Source: Hygrophila difformis (lineage: Eukaryota; Streptophyta; Magnoliopsida; Lamiales; Acanthaceae). Taken from it: a stretch of 64,000 bases of DNA. The stretch spans positions 13,504,428-13,568,427 of the forward strand of contig JAOANR010000004.1 in the NCBI GenBank assembly GCA_030278955.1, read 5' to 3'. A model generated the notes under the pieces. It did not search any database, was not told the DNA's origin, and saw nothing but the letters and a program-made list of their open reading frames with translations. Each line of letters opens with the position of its first letter. The first letter of the stretch is position 1. This document shows positions 22,546-33,695 of the stretch, one piece after another. The translations under genes and the position numbers were made by a program.

Positions 22546-23330
22546 TTATTACTTTATATAATATAAATATATATTAATAACACGTTATTGAACAGAACCA
22601 TATAGCACGTAGTTAAATGTATAATTTATCATTAATAACTCAAATTCGATACAAGTAAAAATTCTAAAAGTTTGATATTTAAAAACTACTCGATAAGACG
22701 AATCTAACAAGATCCCACTTTGCTATATTTTAACTCGTATAACTATGATAAAACTTTAAGTGAAATTGAATAGTACTAAATTTCCAAATGTTAAATTTAT
22801 AAAAAAAAAAACGGAGTATATATTAGTTCCACAACAAATTGAATGTGAAGCAAGGTTGTTAAGGTCGAGATCCTACATGGGAACGTTTTTCTCTTTGCAA
22901 AATCGGTATCGTATGATCGAATCGGGATCCTAAGATCTTATGAAATTGCAAAAATAGGTGAACTCAATTATGAATACTAATAAGTATAAGCATTAATTCG
23001 TGTGTTTATGAATATTGCAAGTTAATTAGTACAATACAATACAAAAACATCACATTTAAACATAAAATATTTCCACATACATGCATATTATATTTTTTTA
23101 TACGTCATACATAAGGAGTATAAGTTATTAAGTTTAAAATTTAACAAAAAAAAAGTTACTTTGATCCCACATCCTAAAATCCTATAAAAATTTTATGCAT
23201 TTAAGGATGTATGATCTAAGATCGTAGAAGCGTTTAAAGGAGCATGATATAAGATTATAATATTCTACTATTAGGATGGGATCCACATCTTTAGTAATTT
23301 TAAAATCGAGAAAGATTGAGATGTTTAATA
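22546..23330. other. Non-coding stretch with a Stowaway fragment
   Basis: Positions about 22620-22818 are a one-ended fragment of the same Stowaway family as 7347-7607, in reverse (AAAACGGAGTA at the right end, GACGAATCTAACAAGATC inside). Positions 22850-23300 hold several GATCCTA/AAGATC blocks with no recognised identity. Confidence 0.45.
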
Positions 23331-23519
23331 CTCCCTCCGCCCCATTTCAAATGTCCTACTTACTATTTTTGGATGTCGCATTACAAATGTCTACTTTTTA
23401 TAAATAGAAATATTTTCCCCTCCAACAACTATATGGACCCCACCATATACTCACAAATCAACTCTACCTTAATTTTTGTACCCAACAGTAACAAGACACT
23501 TGGGGTAGGACGGAGGGAG
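23331..23519. mobile_element. Stowaway MITE upstream of NFU
   Basis: 189 bp between TA dinucleotides. It starts CTCCCTCCGCCCCATTTCAA and ends TTGGGGTAGGACGGAGGGAG. It lies about 190 bp upstream of the NFU start codon, so it is promoter-proximal. Confidence 0.85.
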
Positions 23520-23707
23520 TACTATGATTTAAAATCTTACTAAGACTTATGATGATGTGAAGTACAAAGTACAAAACCCTTAAAAACGGCAAAAGGGAGT
23601 AAAGTATACAAGGTTCTTCCACAGCTCCCTTCCTCCTCGTACAAAGCGTTGCATACCGATAGGGAAGAAGTGATTCAAAGAAACGCCCAAGAGGCCAAGA
23701 TTCGTTG
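23520..23707 (+). promoter_or_regulatory. Probable NFU promoter-proximal region and 5' UTR
   Basis: The stretch between the Stowaway element and the NFU start codon. No clear TATA box was seen. A possible leader (CAAAACCCTTAAAAACGGC, then a CT-rich part) precedes the ATG. The boundaries are inferred. Confidence 0.35.
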
Positions 23708-26579
23708 ATGATGAGAAAATTGGGTAGATTGATGCATCGGGCACTTCTCTTGGGCTCCAATAGCGGCGGATTACTTCGCAAGTCATTTGATTCACCCGCC
23801 TCCGCTCGGAAACTTTATGTTTCTACCCGTTTCCTTTTCTCTTCTTCCAATGCCCTCAACAATTCAATACCCTTCAAATCTGCTTTCCGCGTGCCCCTGT
23901 TGAATCATAATAGAGGTATTCGTAATAGCCTCCAATTTTTCTCATTGGTTGATTTATTTCGATCTTTTCGTATTTTAACGTTAGGGAATTGTGATTCCTT
24001 GGGCTTTTGTTGCTATGTACTACATGTTTATTTGCTCTCTCGTCTTAGAAAAAATTTGTTTATGTTAATATTTCCGGGAAGTAGCTTTGAATTAAATATT
24101 GTCCTACTGACTTAATAATTTGGGTTCGATACAGTGTAAAGATTTCATTTTTCGTGGATATGGATTATATTTTTAGATTAAACATGTTTTACGCGTCATT
24201 AAATGAACTGGTTTTGTGAGCAGCAACTTGTTGTAATAAGGCAATAACAGAAGCTACGGACTGTAAAAGTTTAGTTCGTTGTGATTGTATCTGCTTCTAT
24301 GTATATATGTTGGAGTGAAAATCATTCTATAATATAAATATTTATAATGAATTAGTGCGGTCAAACCTCATTTTTGAGTGATCCCAAAGGGAAAATCTGT
24401 TTTATTTATTGCATAGCCACATAATTATTTGCATTGTGTGGTTTTGGTGTATAGTAGATGTAATTGGTCGTATTGCTATATTACTAAGGATTTAATTTTG
24501 TTTCAGCTTGCTAACTTTTTGTTATGGACAGGGCAGAGGAGAAGCTTATTTATCCAAACACAGGCAACTCCCAATCCTGCTTCTCTCATGTTCCATCCTG
24601 GGAAGCCAGTCATGGAGGCAGGAAGTGCTGACTTTCCTAATGCACGCTCTGCTATGAGTTCACCGTTGGCGAAGGCTCTATTTGGAATTGATGGTGGGCA
24701 CTCCTTTTGCCGATGTTACAATGATTTGTTTTGGTGCTGTGATTTCTCACATTATTTTATACTATATATATATAATATATATAATATCTGTGTTTGTGTT
24801 TGTGTGTTATTTATGACTGCCTTTAATCCGTTAACAAATAACCAAATGCTATATTGTAAAAGATAACATCGTAGATCTTTCTGTTGTCTTTAGTTTAGAA
24901 GGTAGCTAAAAATAAGCACTCCCTGTGAAGTTCATATCTAATGGTGGGTGTAGTTTCTTCTTCCTAGTGAATAAAGTCAATTCTTTTATTGAGCAAGTAT
25001 GACAACTGGTAATCAGGCCATTCTATTCATTTAAATTTTTTTACCCTATTTACAAGACAAGAATCATCACCATCTGAACTCCTTTGGCGTTAAAGACCAC
25101 AACATGCATTTTTATTTTTTATTTTTTATTTAAAAGAAAAAAAAGAGAGAGAAAATCTGGGATGGGGTTGCGGGCAGGAGGATGCAGTTTGTCTGTGTTG
25201 CTGGTGGAAGAACTTGTGCCAGTTCTTTCCCCATTTGTTATACAATTGCTGGTTAATTGGAACATTGGGAAGTATAAATTTGGTGTTTGAGTTACTGTAA
25301 ATATTGCCTGAGTTGATATTTGTAGCTTAATGGTGAGTGGTGACAATCTAGAACTTTGTGAAGTATTATGGTGTTTCTGAAACTGTAAACATTTCCAAAA
25401 TTGATTGTTGTAGCTCAATGGATAACATTTTAAGTTCGCAAATAACGACAATAAATTTGAGACTTTGCTGATAAACCCATTGAGCAAGTAGCTGTAGAAT
25501 TTCATATTGGTTACCTCGTGAATTAGTTTAACTCAGTGATTGCATCTAATATCCTGTTCGATGATCCTAGGAAAACATTTTGTTGAATCGGTTTGCACCT
25601 TAATTTATATCCCTTGATTAGATAAATAATACAAACTTGAAATGGGAGTATGTGGCAAAATGGTTTGAGAGAAGATTAAGCAAAACTTAGTGATGTGCTT
25701 TTGAAGGTAAAAAGTTTTTTCATGGAAGTAGTAATGATGTTACAACATCTGATAGTATTGTTTAAATAAGTGCTTCATGCTTATTTGTAATATGGTTTAT
25801 TAAATATCCTACGGAGTATATGATAATCAAAGGGCGGCATGCCTCTCAAGTCGTAACATGAGAGAAGAATAAGGTTCCATGAGGAACTTCAAAATGAAAC
25901 AAGTGACCTTAGCATGGCTTTTATGCAGAATGTCTTGTAATTATGCCTTCTTTAGTCATATTTTGATAATGACCTGGTTGTGTACATTTTCAAAAGCGCA
26001 TCTGATGTTAAAGCCGTTTCGTCTGCATATGATATCCACATTTCATTTTATTTGTTTTCCAGTTGATGATTCCTTTGTACACCTCTCTGATCTAATCATC
26101 TTGTTGGGGGCACAGGCATTACCAGGGTCTTCTTTGGATCTGATTTTGTAACTGTTACAAAGTCCGACGACATCACATGGGATTTACTGAAACCTCAAAT
26201 TTTCGCAGCAATCATGGATTTCTATTCCTCTGGGCAGCCATTGATCCTGGACTCAACTACCGTTGCTTCCATGGACACTGCTATACATGAAGATGATTCA
26301 GAAACAGTTGCCATGATCAAAGAGCTCTTGGAGACTCGTATACGTCCAGCAGTTCAGGATGATGGCGGAGATATTGAGTATGTCGGGTTCGACCTAGATA
26401 CTGGAATAGTCAAACTAAGAATGCAAGGGGCCTGCAGTGGATGCCCAAGCTCATCTGTCACTTTAAAATCTGGCATAGAGAACATGCTAATGCATTACGT
26501 ACCAGAGGTCAAAGGCGTCGAGCAAGAACTCGATACTGACGACGAAAACACAGCACTAACTGGGGCACCTCATGAGTAA
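23708..26579 (+). CDS. NFU4/5: NifU-like scaffold protein, mitochondrial NFU4/NFU5 type (3 exons, 277 aa)
   Basis: Carries Fe-S clusters to client apoproteins in mitochondria; Arabidopsis NFU4 and NFU5 serve lipoyl synthase. Exons are 23708-23915, 24532-24693 and 26116-26579, with GT-AG ends and agreeing phases. An earlier acceptor-like TTTCAG at 24506 would bring in a stop and is rejected. Residues 1-69 are basic, serine-rich and lack acids, as expected for a presequence. The Nfu N-terminal domain is about 74-160 ([18 protein letters not shown], then [12 protein letters not shown]). The NifU C-terminal domain is about 184-255, with the cluster-binding CxxC at C230 and C233 (GACSGCPSS). The acidic tail and the overall length match the family (about 280 aa). 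The start is one of two adjacent ATGs (23708 or 23711). Intact and clearly under constraint. Confidence 0.95.
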
Positions 26580-26718
26580 TTGAGCCTCTCTAAGAAGGGA
26601 CATTTCTTTGAGGCTCAGAAAGTTATTAGAGTGGGTTCTTTGCTTTTAATGTTACAAGTTTTCCAGTTCATTGCCATTATATTACTGGTGTTCATGAGTT
26701 TCTTACTACCGTGTAATG

Positions 26719-26724
26719 AATAAA
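26719..26724 (+). other. Candidate polyadenylation signal of NFU
   Basis: AATAAA lies about 140 bp after the NFU stop codon, within a T-rich 3' region. Confidence 0.5.
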
Positions 26725-27699
26725 TGATAATTTAGCTTTAGCAAGCGAAACACCATTGTTAAAAAGCGCTCACATATTTTGCCTAACTTGTATCGTGTTT
26801 GATCTCATGAGAATAGTTGTCGGTGAAAGTGATTTGTTTTTCTTATATTATTAGGATGTTTTGTTTGAATGTAACTATTCTTATAATTCTTGCACTGAGC
26901 TATAGGAATTTCACTCTAGAACTCCCTTTAGTCTTCCCCTAAATTCCATCATTGATCATACACAGTATTTTACCAGAAAATCTGACATGCTTAATTCTTG
27001 GCCTTCGCATATGTTTAGTTTGGTCTCCCTTTCAAGTTTTGGAGGCGATGATATTGGTCCAAACAAGTATTCAGTATTCCCAATCTTCTTTGAACCATAT
27101 ATGTTTGGGTATTGCTGCATTCATTTTCCCTGCTTGGCTATCTTTTTCTTTTAAATACATGTCAATACCACACACAGGTAAATTTGCATTCTTCAAGCTT
27201 GCTTTTGTTTTCCTTTTAAGTATTCTCCCTGTGCTCACTTAGGCTTCATCTCTTTATCTGTGATCTACTGTCATCCCTATTAATACATCATTGATTCTTA
27301 TCCTCTTTGATTTGTTTTCCTACCTCCTGTCATTATTCCCGGACCTTGAAACTGTCTGATTCCACATTACATGTTTCATCTTGATCATTTCTTCTTTCTG
27401 TTTTCATGTTGAACCTTTGATTTGCCACCAGATTCATGGTGCCCTAATTTGGGTGGGGTTAATTCATCTTTCTTCACTCCACACATGCAGCTAACTCTCA
27501 GTTGATTTTGTAGAGAGGTTCTATGAGTTCCACATATTCAAACTAATTTTGGTGTGTGCAAGATCCACATAGAAGCTTTTACAAGAAAATTCCTACTTCG
27601 TTTAAGTATTTAGTAACAGAATTTTTCTGCTAAGCCCCAAAATTTAGTCTCCAATACCTTAGCCAACAAAAAAAAATTCAGTCTCAAAGTCATTGGACG
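26725..27699. other. Intergenic stretch between NFU and the LINE
   Basis: T-rich, with no recognised element. A 96-codon open frame at 26952-27242 is rich in L, I, F and S, as expected from T-rich DNA. It matches nothing I know and is not called. Confidence 0.5.
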
Positions 27700-27812
27700 C
27701 TAAACGGTATCGACCGAAAAAGGCTTCGGTTCAAATTTTCGTTGATCAAATTTTTTTCGGGAAATATATATATCATCAAAAGCTGCATATCGATTAGAAG
27801 AACACAACTACA

Positions 27813-29285
27813 ATGGCTAGGGTTTCGACTTCTCAAGGCACCCCAGCGGCGGCACCCCATGATCCTGGTGGAAAAATCCCATCTTTTGCTCAAGTCCTCG
27901 CGCAGGAGACGGTGAATAGGCCAGAGGCGATGGAAACAGATGGTGGCGCTTCGGCACCACGGCAAGATCTCATTGCTGAGAAGTTAATCCGCAAGGGTTT
28001 TGACGGGGGCAATCATTCCTTGCCCGAGTTTATTATTGATGAAGAACTTGATATCCAGGCTGGTGCGGCGTGGGCGGACACGCTCGTAGTGAAGCTTTTG
28101 GGTACCTACGTGGGATATCACACCCTGAAGGAGCGACTTGAGAGGTTGTGGAAGCCGACAGGGGATATGGTTGTTATAGACGTAGGGCATGGCTGCTTTA
28201 TTGTGAAGTTTGCTCAACTGGATGATCGGGAGAAAGTTATCAATGGAGGACCTTGGCTTATTTTCGATCATTACCTGGCACTAATGTCGTGGACGCGTGA
28301 ATTCAACCCTCGCACTACCAAGGTAAATAAAACCCTCATATGGTGTCGTTTGCATGACCTTCCCATGCATCGCTTCAGATATGATATTCTGTGGGCTATC
28401 GCATCCGGTATTGGTGAAGTAATCAAATTTGACACGTGTACGCATACCACCTCACATGGCCGATTTGCCCGGGTATGTGTTGCTCTTGATTTAGAGAGCC
28501 CTGTGACAAGTAAGATACTGGTTAATGGAACGTGGCATCCTGTGGCTTACGAAGGATTGCACTTAATCTGTACTAAATGTGGACATTACAGCCATTTAGA
28601 AAGAGAGTGCAAAAAGGTTGCTGGATCAGATGAGGTTAGGGCAGAGACAGGACCTGTCGAGGACATGATAAGGGCCAAGGGACAAGTGTCCTGTGCAAAT
28701 TCTGGTACTCCGGGTGGCGAAGGGAACAAAGATACTTTTATGAAGGAAGTGGAGAGGGGAAAGATGAAGATAGTGTCTAGTGATGCGGAACCGGTTTTTG
28801 GGGACTGGATGGTGGTAACACGAAGGAAACCCCGACCTCCTCGTAAACAAAGATGGGAAGCGGGCTCGACCAGTGGCACCAAGGGAGAGTCGGTAAAGGA
28901 GGTTGTAGCAGGGACCGCCCCTAATAAACCACACAAGCCTCCTTTGGATAATAATGCTACAGATAGGGTGGCTCATGTTGAAGCACAGGAGAAGATGGCT
29001 CATAATTTAGACCGGCCTGATCGAAATACTCCGGATACTACAACTCACGATGATAAAGGAGGGACGACATCAGCCCTTGCACTTGTCCCGGTTGCTAAAG
29101 GCGCCCCGAGACGGCGCTGGATTCAGCCACTAAAGAGGGCTCGCAAGGACGATGACCATAGTGTTGGATCACACTCTGATGATGAAATGGCGTGCCAATT
29201 TGATCCTGGGGAAGTGGGAAGGTTTGCACCGTTACTCACTGAAGATGATGATTGGGCCGATGCGGATGATGGAAGTGTCCAGTAG
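27813..29285 (+). CDS. LINE ORF1: DUF4283 / zinc-knuckle RNA-binding protein (490 aa)
   Basis: Nucleic-acid-binding protein that packages the LINE RNA. Residues about 85-215 are the DUF4283 domain (WADTLVVKLLGTYVGYHTL, then NGGPWLIFDHYLALMSW). It is followed by a CX2CX4HX4C zinc knuckle (C253, C256, H261, C266). The C-terminal half is charged and low in complexity, ending in an acidic stretch. The ATG at 27813 is the first in frame and follows the LINE leader. The frame is uninterrupted, and ORF2 follows after 35 bp. The domain call rests on recognition of the motif pattern. Confidence 0.85.
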   Translation: MARVSTSQGTPAAAPHDPGGKIPSFAQVLAQETVNRPEAMETDGGASAPRQDLIAEKLIRKGFDGGNHSLPEFIIDEELDIQAGAAWADTLVVKLLGTYVGYHTLKERLERLWKPTGDMVVIDVGHGCFIVKFAQLDDREKVINGGPWLIFDHYLALMSWTREFNPRTTKVNKTLIWCRLHDLPMHRFRYDILWAIASGIGEVIKFDTCTHTTSHGRFARVCVALDLESPVTSKILVNGTWHPVAYEGLHLICTKCGHYSHLERECKKVAGSDEVRAETGPVEDMIRAKGQVSCANSGTPGGEGNKDTFMKEVERGKMKIVSSDAEPVFGDWMVVTRRKPRPPRKQRWEAGSTSGTKGESVKEVVAGTAPNKPHKPPLDNNATDRVAHVEAQEKMAHNLDRPDRNTPDTTTHDDKGGTTSALALVPVAKGAPRRRWIQPLKRARKDDDHSVGSHSDDEMACQFDPGEVGRFAPLLTEDDDWADADDGSVQ

Positions 29286-29320
29286 GGGTCGGGTGAGTAT
29301 GATCTTAATTAATATTTTTT

Positions 29321-32300
29321 ATGGAATTTAAAGATTTTACAGTTATTACTTGGAATGTTTGTGGAATGATGAGTCGCACGGCACAACGTTGGATGACTGA
29401 TCTCCTCAGAGATCATCAACCTGACATTTTATGTGTACTTGAGCCAAGAGGCCAGTTCTCTCGTGTTTTGCCTTTTTTCACCCGATCGGGATACTCGCCT
29501 GTTTGTATTCAAGAGGCGATTGGTATGGGAGGTGGCCTTTGGATCCTTTCAAGAAGGGGCCTCCAGTGTGGTATTTCATTATTGGATTCCAATGCTCGGA
29601 TGATCACCCTGGAATTTGCTAGGGGCGCTTGTAGATGGGCGATGATTGCGCTCTATGCAGACCCTAATTATCAACGTCATAAAGGCAATTGGGAATCTTT
29701 GATAGCTCTGGCGGAATTGGTTGATGTCCCTTGGGTGGTTTTCGAGGATTGGAACGAAATTGCATGTGATGATGAAGTGGAAGGGGGGGGGGGGGTTTCT
29801 TGCAGATAGGGCAGCCGAGCTTCGGACAATTTTTGACCTATATTGCCTGCTTGGAATGTCAACAATTGGCCCTTCATTTACCTGGACACGAATGGCAGGT
29901 GGTGGGCGAAGAATTAGCAAAAGACTTGATCGAGGGATGGCCACTTATGCATGGGAAAACTTATTTGAAGAAGGCCGCATCCAGCATCTCCCTCGCCTTG
30001 GCTCCGACCACTGCCCCTTGCAGCTTGTTTGTGGTGAGCATCGGACAGGGAGAGGGGTAGAGAGGCCTTTCCGTTGGGAGAATATGTGGAAGGAACACGC
30101 CCAATATATTGAGGTTGTTAAGCAAGGGAAGGATAAGGGAGGTGACAGCATCTCTAATATTTTGAAGGAAATCAAAGAGCTCTCCTTGGACTTTAACAAG
30201 AATGTGTTCGGTCACTTAAGGGAGCGTAAAAGGAAACTTAAAAATCGGATGGCTGGTGTGGAGAAAAGGCTTCTCGGGGTTGATTCTGCATGGCTTTGGA
30301 GGCTTCATGAGGAAATTCGTAATGAATTGGCGGAGGTGCTTCTTCAAGAGGAACTTTTATGGCACCAAAAATCAAGAGAATGTTGGGTGAAGACAGGTGA
30401 CCGAAATACAAAATTCTTCCATGATCGTACAAGAATTCAAAGGAAACGTAATAAAATCTTTGGTCTTCAGATTGATTCGGATGAGTGGGTTAAGGATCAA
30501 ACATTACTCCAAGAGCATGCCATTGATTATTTCTCTAGAATGTTCACTGCACAGGTTCCGTTGCTGATAGGGGATGATCTCATTAAATTAAATCCCATAT
30601 CTGATGTTCACAAAACTAGGTTGTCTGCTGCTGTTACTCCCAAGGATGTCGAGCATGCTATCAACTCAATGCGCGCGGATGCCGCCACAGGCTCGGATGG
30701 CTACCCGGCTGCCTTCTATAAAGGCTTCTGGGATTTTCTTAGGGAGTCTCTAACTAGCCTTGTCTTAGATGCTGTTCGAATATGTCGCCTTCCGGAGGGG
30801 CTAGCTCATGCATTCCTCTGCCTCCTCCCTAAGGTAGACATCCCATGCACAATTAAGCAATACAGGCCTTTGATGTTATGTAATGTAACATTTAAAGTTA
30901 TTACGAAGGTATTAGTGAATCGACTTCGCCCTATTCTCTGCGAGATCATAGGGCCTTTTCAGTCAGCGTTTCTCCCGGGAAGGGGAACTTCTGACAATGG
31001 CATCCTTCTGCAAGAAATCGTGTCCTCATTGGAAAGCTCACGGATGGTAACTAAGGGAGTGGTGCTTAAAATTGATTTGACTAAGGCCTTTGATATGGTT
31101 AGCTGGAGTTTTCTTGAAGAATGCTTAAATGAATTGGATCTTCCGGTTAGATGTCGGGAGCTTATTATGGCTTGCGTCACCTCTTCCAGTTTTTCTATTC
31201 TTTGGAATGGCTCCCCTATAGGCAACATCAAAGCTGAACGCGGCCTCCGACAAGGTGACCCCCTTTCACCTTATTTATTCGTGATCGTTATGGAAAAATT
31301 GTCTAAATCCATTCTGGGCGCCGTAGAGACTGGTGATTGGAAACCCCTGAGATTATGTGCAGGGGGCATTGGTATCTCTCACTTAATGTTTGCTGATGAT
31401 CTTATTTTTTGTTCGGAATTGGAGGAACAAAGTTTAATCGTTATGGCTTCAGTGTTGGAACGGTTCGGTTCCAGATCGGGGTTGATCATGAATGCCGCCA
31501 AATCCGCGGCCTATTGCTCTCCAGGAGCATCGATTGAGCAGCGTGCATGGTTGGGCCAACATTTAGGCATTGCCGAGACACATAACCTGGGATGCTACCT
31601 TGGCTTCCCTATTTTGCATGGGCGCATGAAGATTTCCCACTTCGATTTTCTCATTAACAAGATCCATGACCGCCTAGCCTCCTGGTCTTCAGTGTTGTTG
31701 AATAAAGCCGGACGGATCACCCTGGCGAGGGCTATCCTCAATGCTCTTCTGGCGTATGTAATGCAAGTTCACATGCTTCCTGTTGGGGTTTGCGATAATA
31801 TTGATAAGTTGGTGCGTCGCTGGATATGGAAAGGTTCGGAAGGTAAGGGTCTTCACTTGATTAACTGGGAGAAGATAACTCAACCTCGCTCTCTTGGCAG
31901 GTTGGGAATCCGAAGGAGTCGCCAGATGAACTTGGCATTATTGGGGAAGAAATTGTGGGAATTTACGAACAATACTAAAAAAACTTTGGGTTACTGTCTT
32001 CCGAGAAAAATATCGTATTAGTGAGGGATTGATGCCTAGAGAACACTACCGGGGATCAAAGGTTTGGAAATCGCTTGTTAAGTTGGCTGCCACCTTTGAG
32101 AGTGCATATGGGGTTCGGCTTGGGAATGGTACCAGCTCCCTGTGGTACACTCCTTGGTTCGAAGGCCAATGCTTGGCGCAAAAGGTCCCATTTGTTGACA
32201 TACATGATTTAAATTTATGTGTTAAGGATGTTATTACAGAGGGTCGATGGCAACTTCAAACCCTTTATACCTTGCTCCCTGTTGACATTAAGCAGCGTAT

Positions 32301-33399
32301 AGAAGAGCTGCCGGTCCCCTTCTTACATGCTGAGACGTCGGATATTCTCAATTGGCGTGGATCTCCTGAAGGTGTTTGTTGTGTTAAATCAGGGTATAAC
32401 TTCTTGCTTTCTGTTAATGCTCCTGGAAGAGGATGGGCATGGATGTGGAAATCTTCTATCCCCGAAAAAATTGGTGTCTTGTTATGGATACTTGGACATG
32501 GGGCTCTCCCTTGCAACGAGCTTAGGTTCCGGCGACGCCTTGCTACATCCACACTTTGCTCAATATGTGGGAATCAAGAAGATGATTGGAGATATGCCCT
32601 ATTTTTTTGCTAATGGGCCAATCAAGTCTGGAGAAAAGGAGGGTTTGATTTATCTAATATGCTTCAAGAGCTGGATATAAGGGACTGTCGTCATTGGCTT
32701 GAGTGGGCGTGGCGAACCTGGGGATCTTGTTTCATAGCTGTGTTGTGGGTTGTGTGGTGCCATCGTAATGAGAAGATTTTCCGGGGAGTCACTCTTCCAC
32801 GGGACAACATTTTATTCAGGGCCAACTACCTTCAGCGCTGCCTGGATGGGGATGAGGCCAGGCGCAGCAAGGTGAGGCAGCCTTGTCCCGTTCGATGGAT
32901 TGAAGAGGGAGTGATTGGCAGTGTCCTACACACGGATGGTTGTGTCTTGGTGGATCAGCGTAGTTCCGGATTTGGGGCCATTATTCGATCCTCGGAGGGC
33001 CAGTGGGTGGGTGCTTGTGGTGGGAAGCTCGGCAGCCGTACCATACTTGAAGTTGAGCTCCTTGCTTTGAGGTTTGGTCTGCTATTGGCCGGACAGTTAG
33101 GAGTAGCTATCGTAGCTTGTTATGTCGACTCCATGGAAGTTATCAATATGGTTTTGAAGGGTGCTGATTCCAGGCAAGCATTTTGGCCTATGATTTGTGA
33201 GGTTCGAACTTTGCTTCAAAGCATGGAGGGTTGTGTGCTTCGTCATGTCTACCGGGAAGGAAATAAGGTGACAGATTGCCTTGCCCGTCAAGCAGTGAAT
33301 TCTGAAGACTTTTACACCACGTGGGCTTTTCCGCCGGATGAAGTTCGTGATCTTTTGGTTCACGATGCGAGTGGAGCTCCTAGCATTCGAATGCTGTAA
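29321..33399 (+). pseudogene. LINE ORF2: endonuclease / reverse transcriptase / RNase H, disrupted
   Basis: Nicks target DNA and copies the LINE RNA. The endonuclease domain starts at 29321 (VITWNVCG with catalytic N, LCVLEPR, DWNEI where GDFNE is usual, and SDHCPL near the end). The reverse transcriptase includes LMFADDLIF at about 31386. A zinc-binding linker follows (CSICGN, FFC). The RNase H domain keeps its acidic residues (HTDG, EVELLAL, YVDSMEV, TDCLA). Three lesions are visible: a frame change at a 13-G run (29783-29795), a second near the A-rich stretch at about 31976-31982, and an in-frame TAA at 32611-32613 just after FFC. Codon content elsewhere is clean, so decay is recent or partly due to homopolymer error. 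Confidence 0.85.
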
Positions 33400-33501
33400 T
33401 CATTTTCGTTTCTTGTTGTAGTTGTTTCCTTTGTTTTTCCTTTCTTTTATTTACCCCCTTTGCTAGCCTTTTCAGGCTGTTTCAACAAAAAAAAAAAAAA
33501 A

Positions 33502-33695
33502 TCGGTGTTAAACAACTGATTTAACGACAAAAAATATACACTTCATATATTTGATTACAAAAAATTTTCGTTTTTTATTAAGAAAATATTTTTCAATTTT
33601 AATAGTAGCGGACAAATTTCTGAAAAGATCCCAAATGTAAAAAATTTGGCCACATGCATGAGGTTTGAACCCAGCCCATGACCACTCTTATATTT
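33502..33695. other. Short spacer after the LINE
   Basis: Short AT-rich stretch between the LINE poly-A and the inverted repeat. Nothing was recognised. Confidence 0.4.

Larger units (their letters stand above)
27700..33501 (+). mobile_element. Near full-length L1-type LINE (two ORFs, 3' poly-A)
   Basis: Layout: ORF1 (27813-29285), a 35-bp gap, ORF2 (29321-33399) with endonuclease, reverse transcriptase, zinc-binding and RNase H parts, a T-rich 3' UTR, and an A run at 33487-33501. The RNase H at the C terminus places it in the plant L1 group. The 5' limit is estimated from the leader, and no convincing target-site duplication was found. ORF1 is intact but ORF2 has three lesions, so this copy is not autonomous. 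Confidence 0.85.

Noticed and set aside
23705..24115. 136-codon single frame at the NFU 5' end
   Set aside because: It reads past the exon 1 donor at 23916 into intron 1; the spliced model matches the family and this does not.
26952..27242. 96-codon hydrophobic frame downstream of NFU
   Set aside because: T-rich DNA gives such frames readily; no splice or family evidence.
27690..27965. Minus-strand frame over the LINE leader
   Set aside because: Antisense shadow of LINE ORF1, like the other minus-strand frames at 28586-29003 and 29579-30432.
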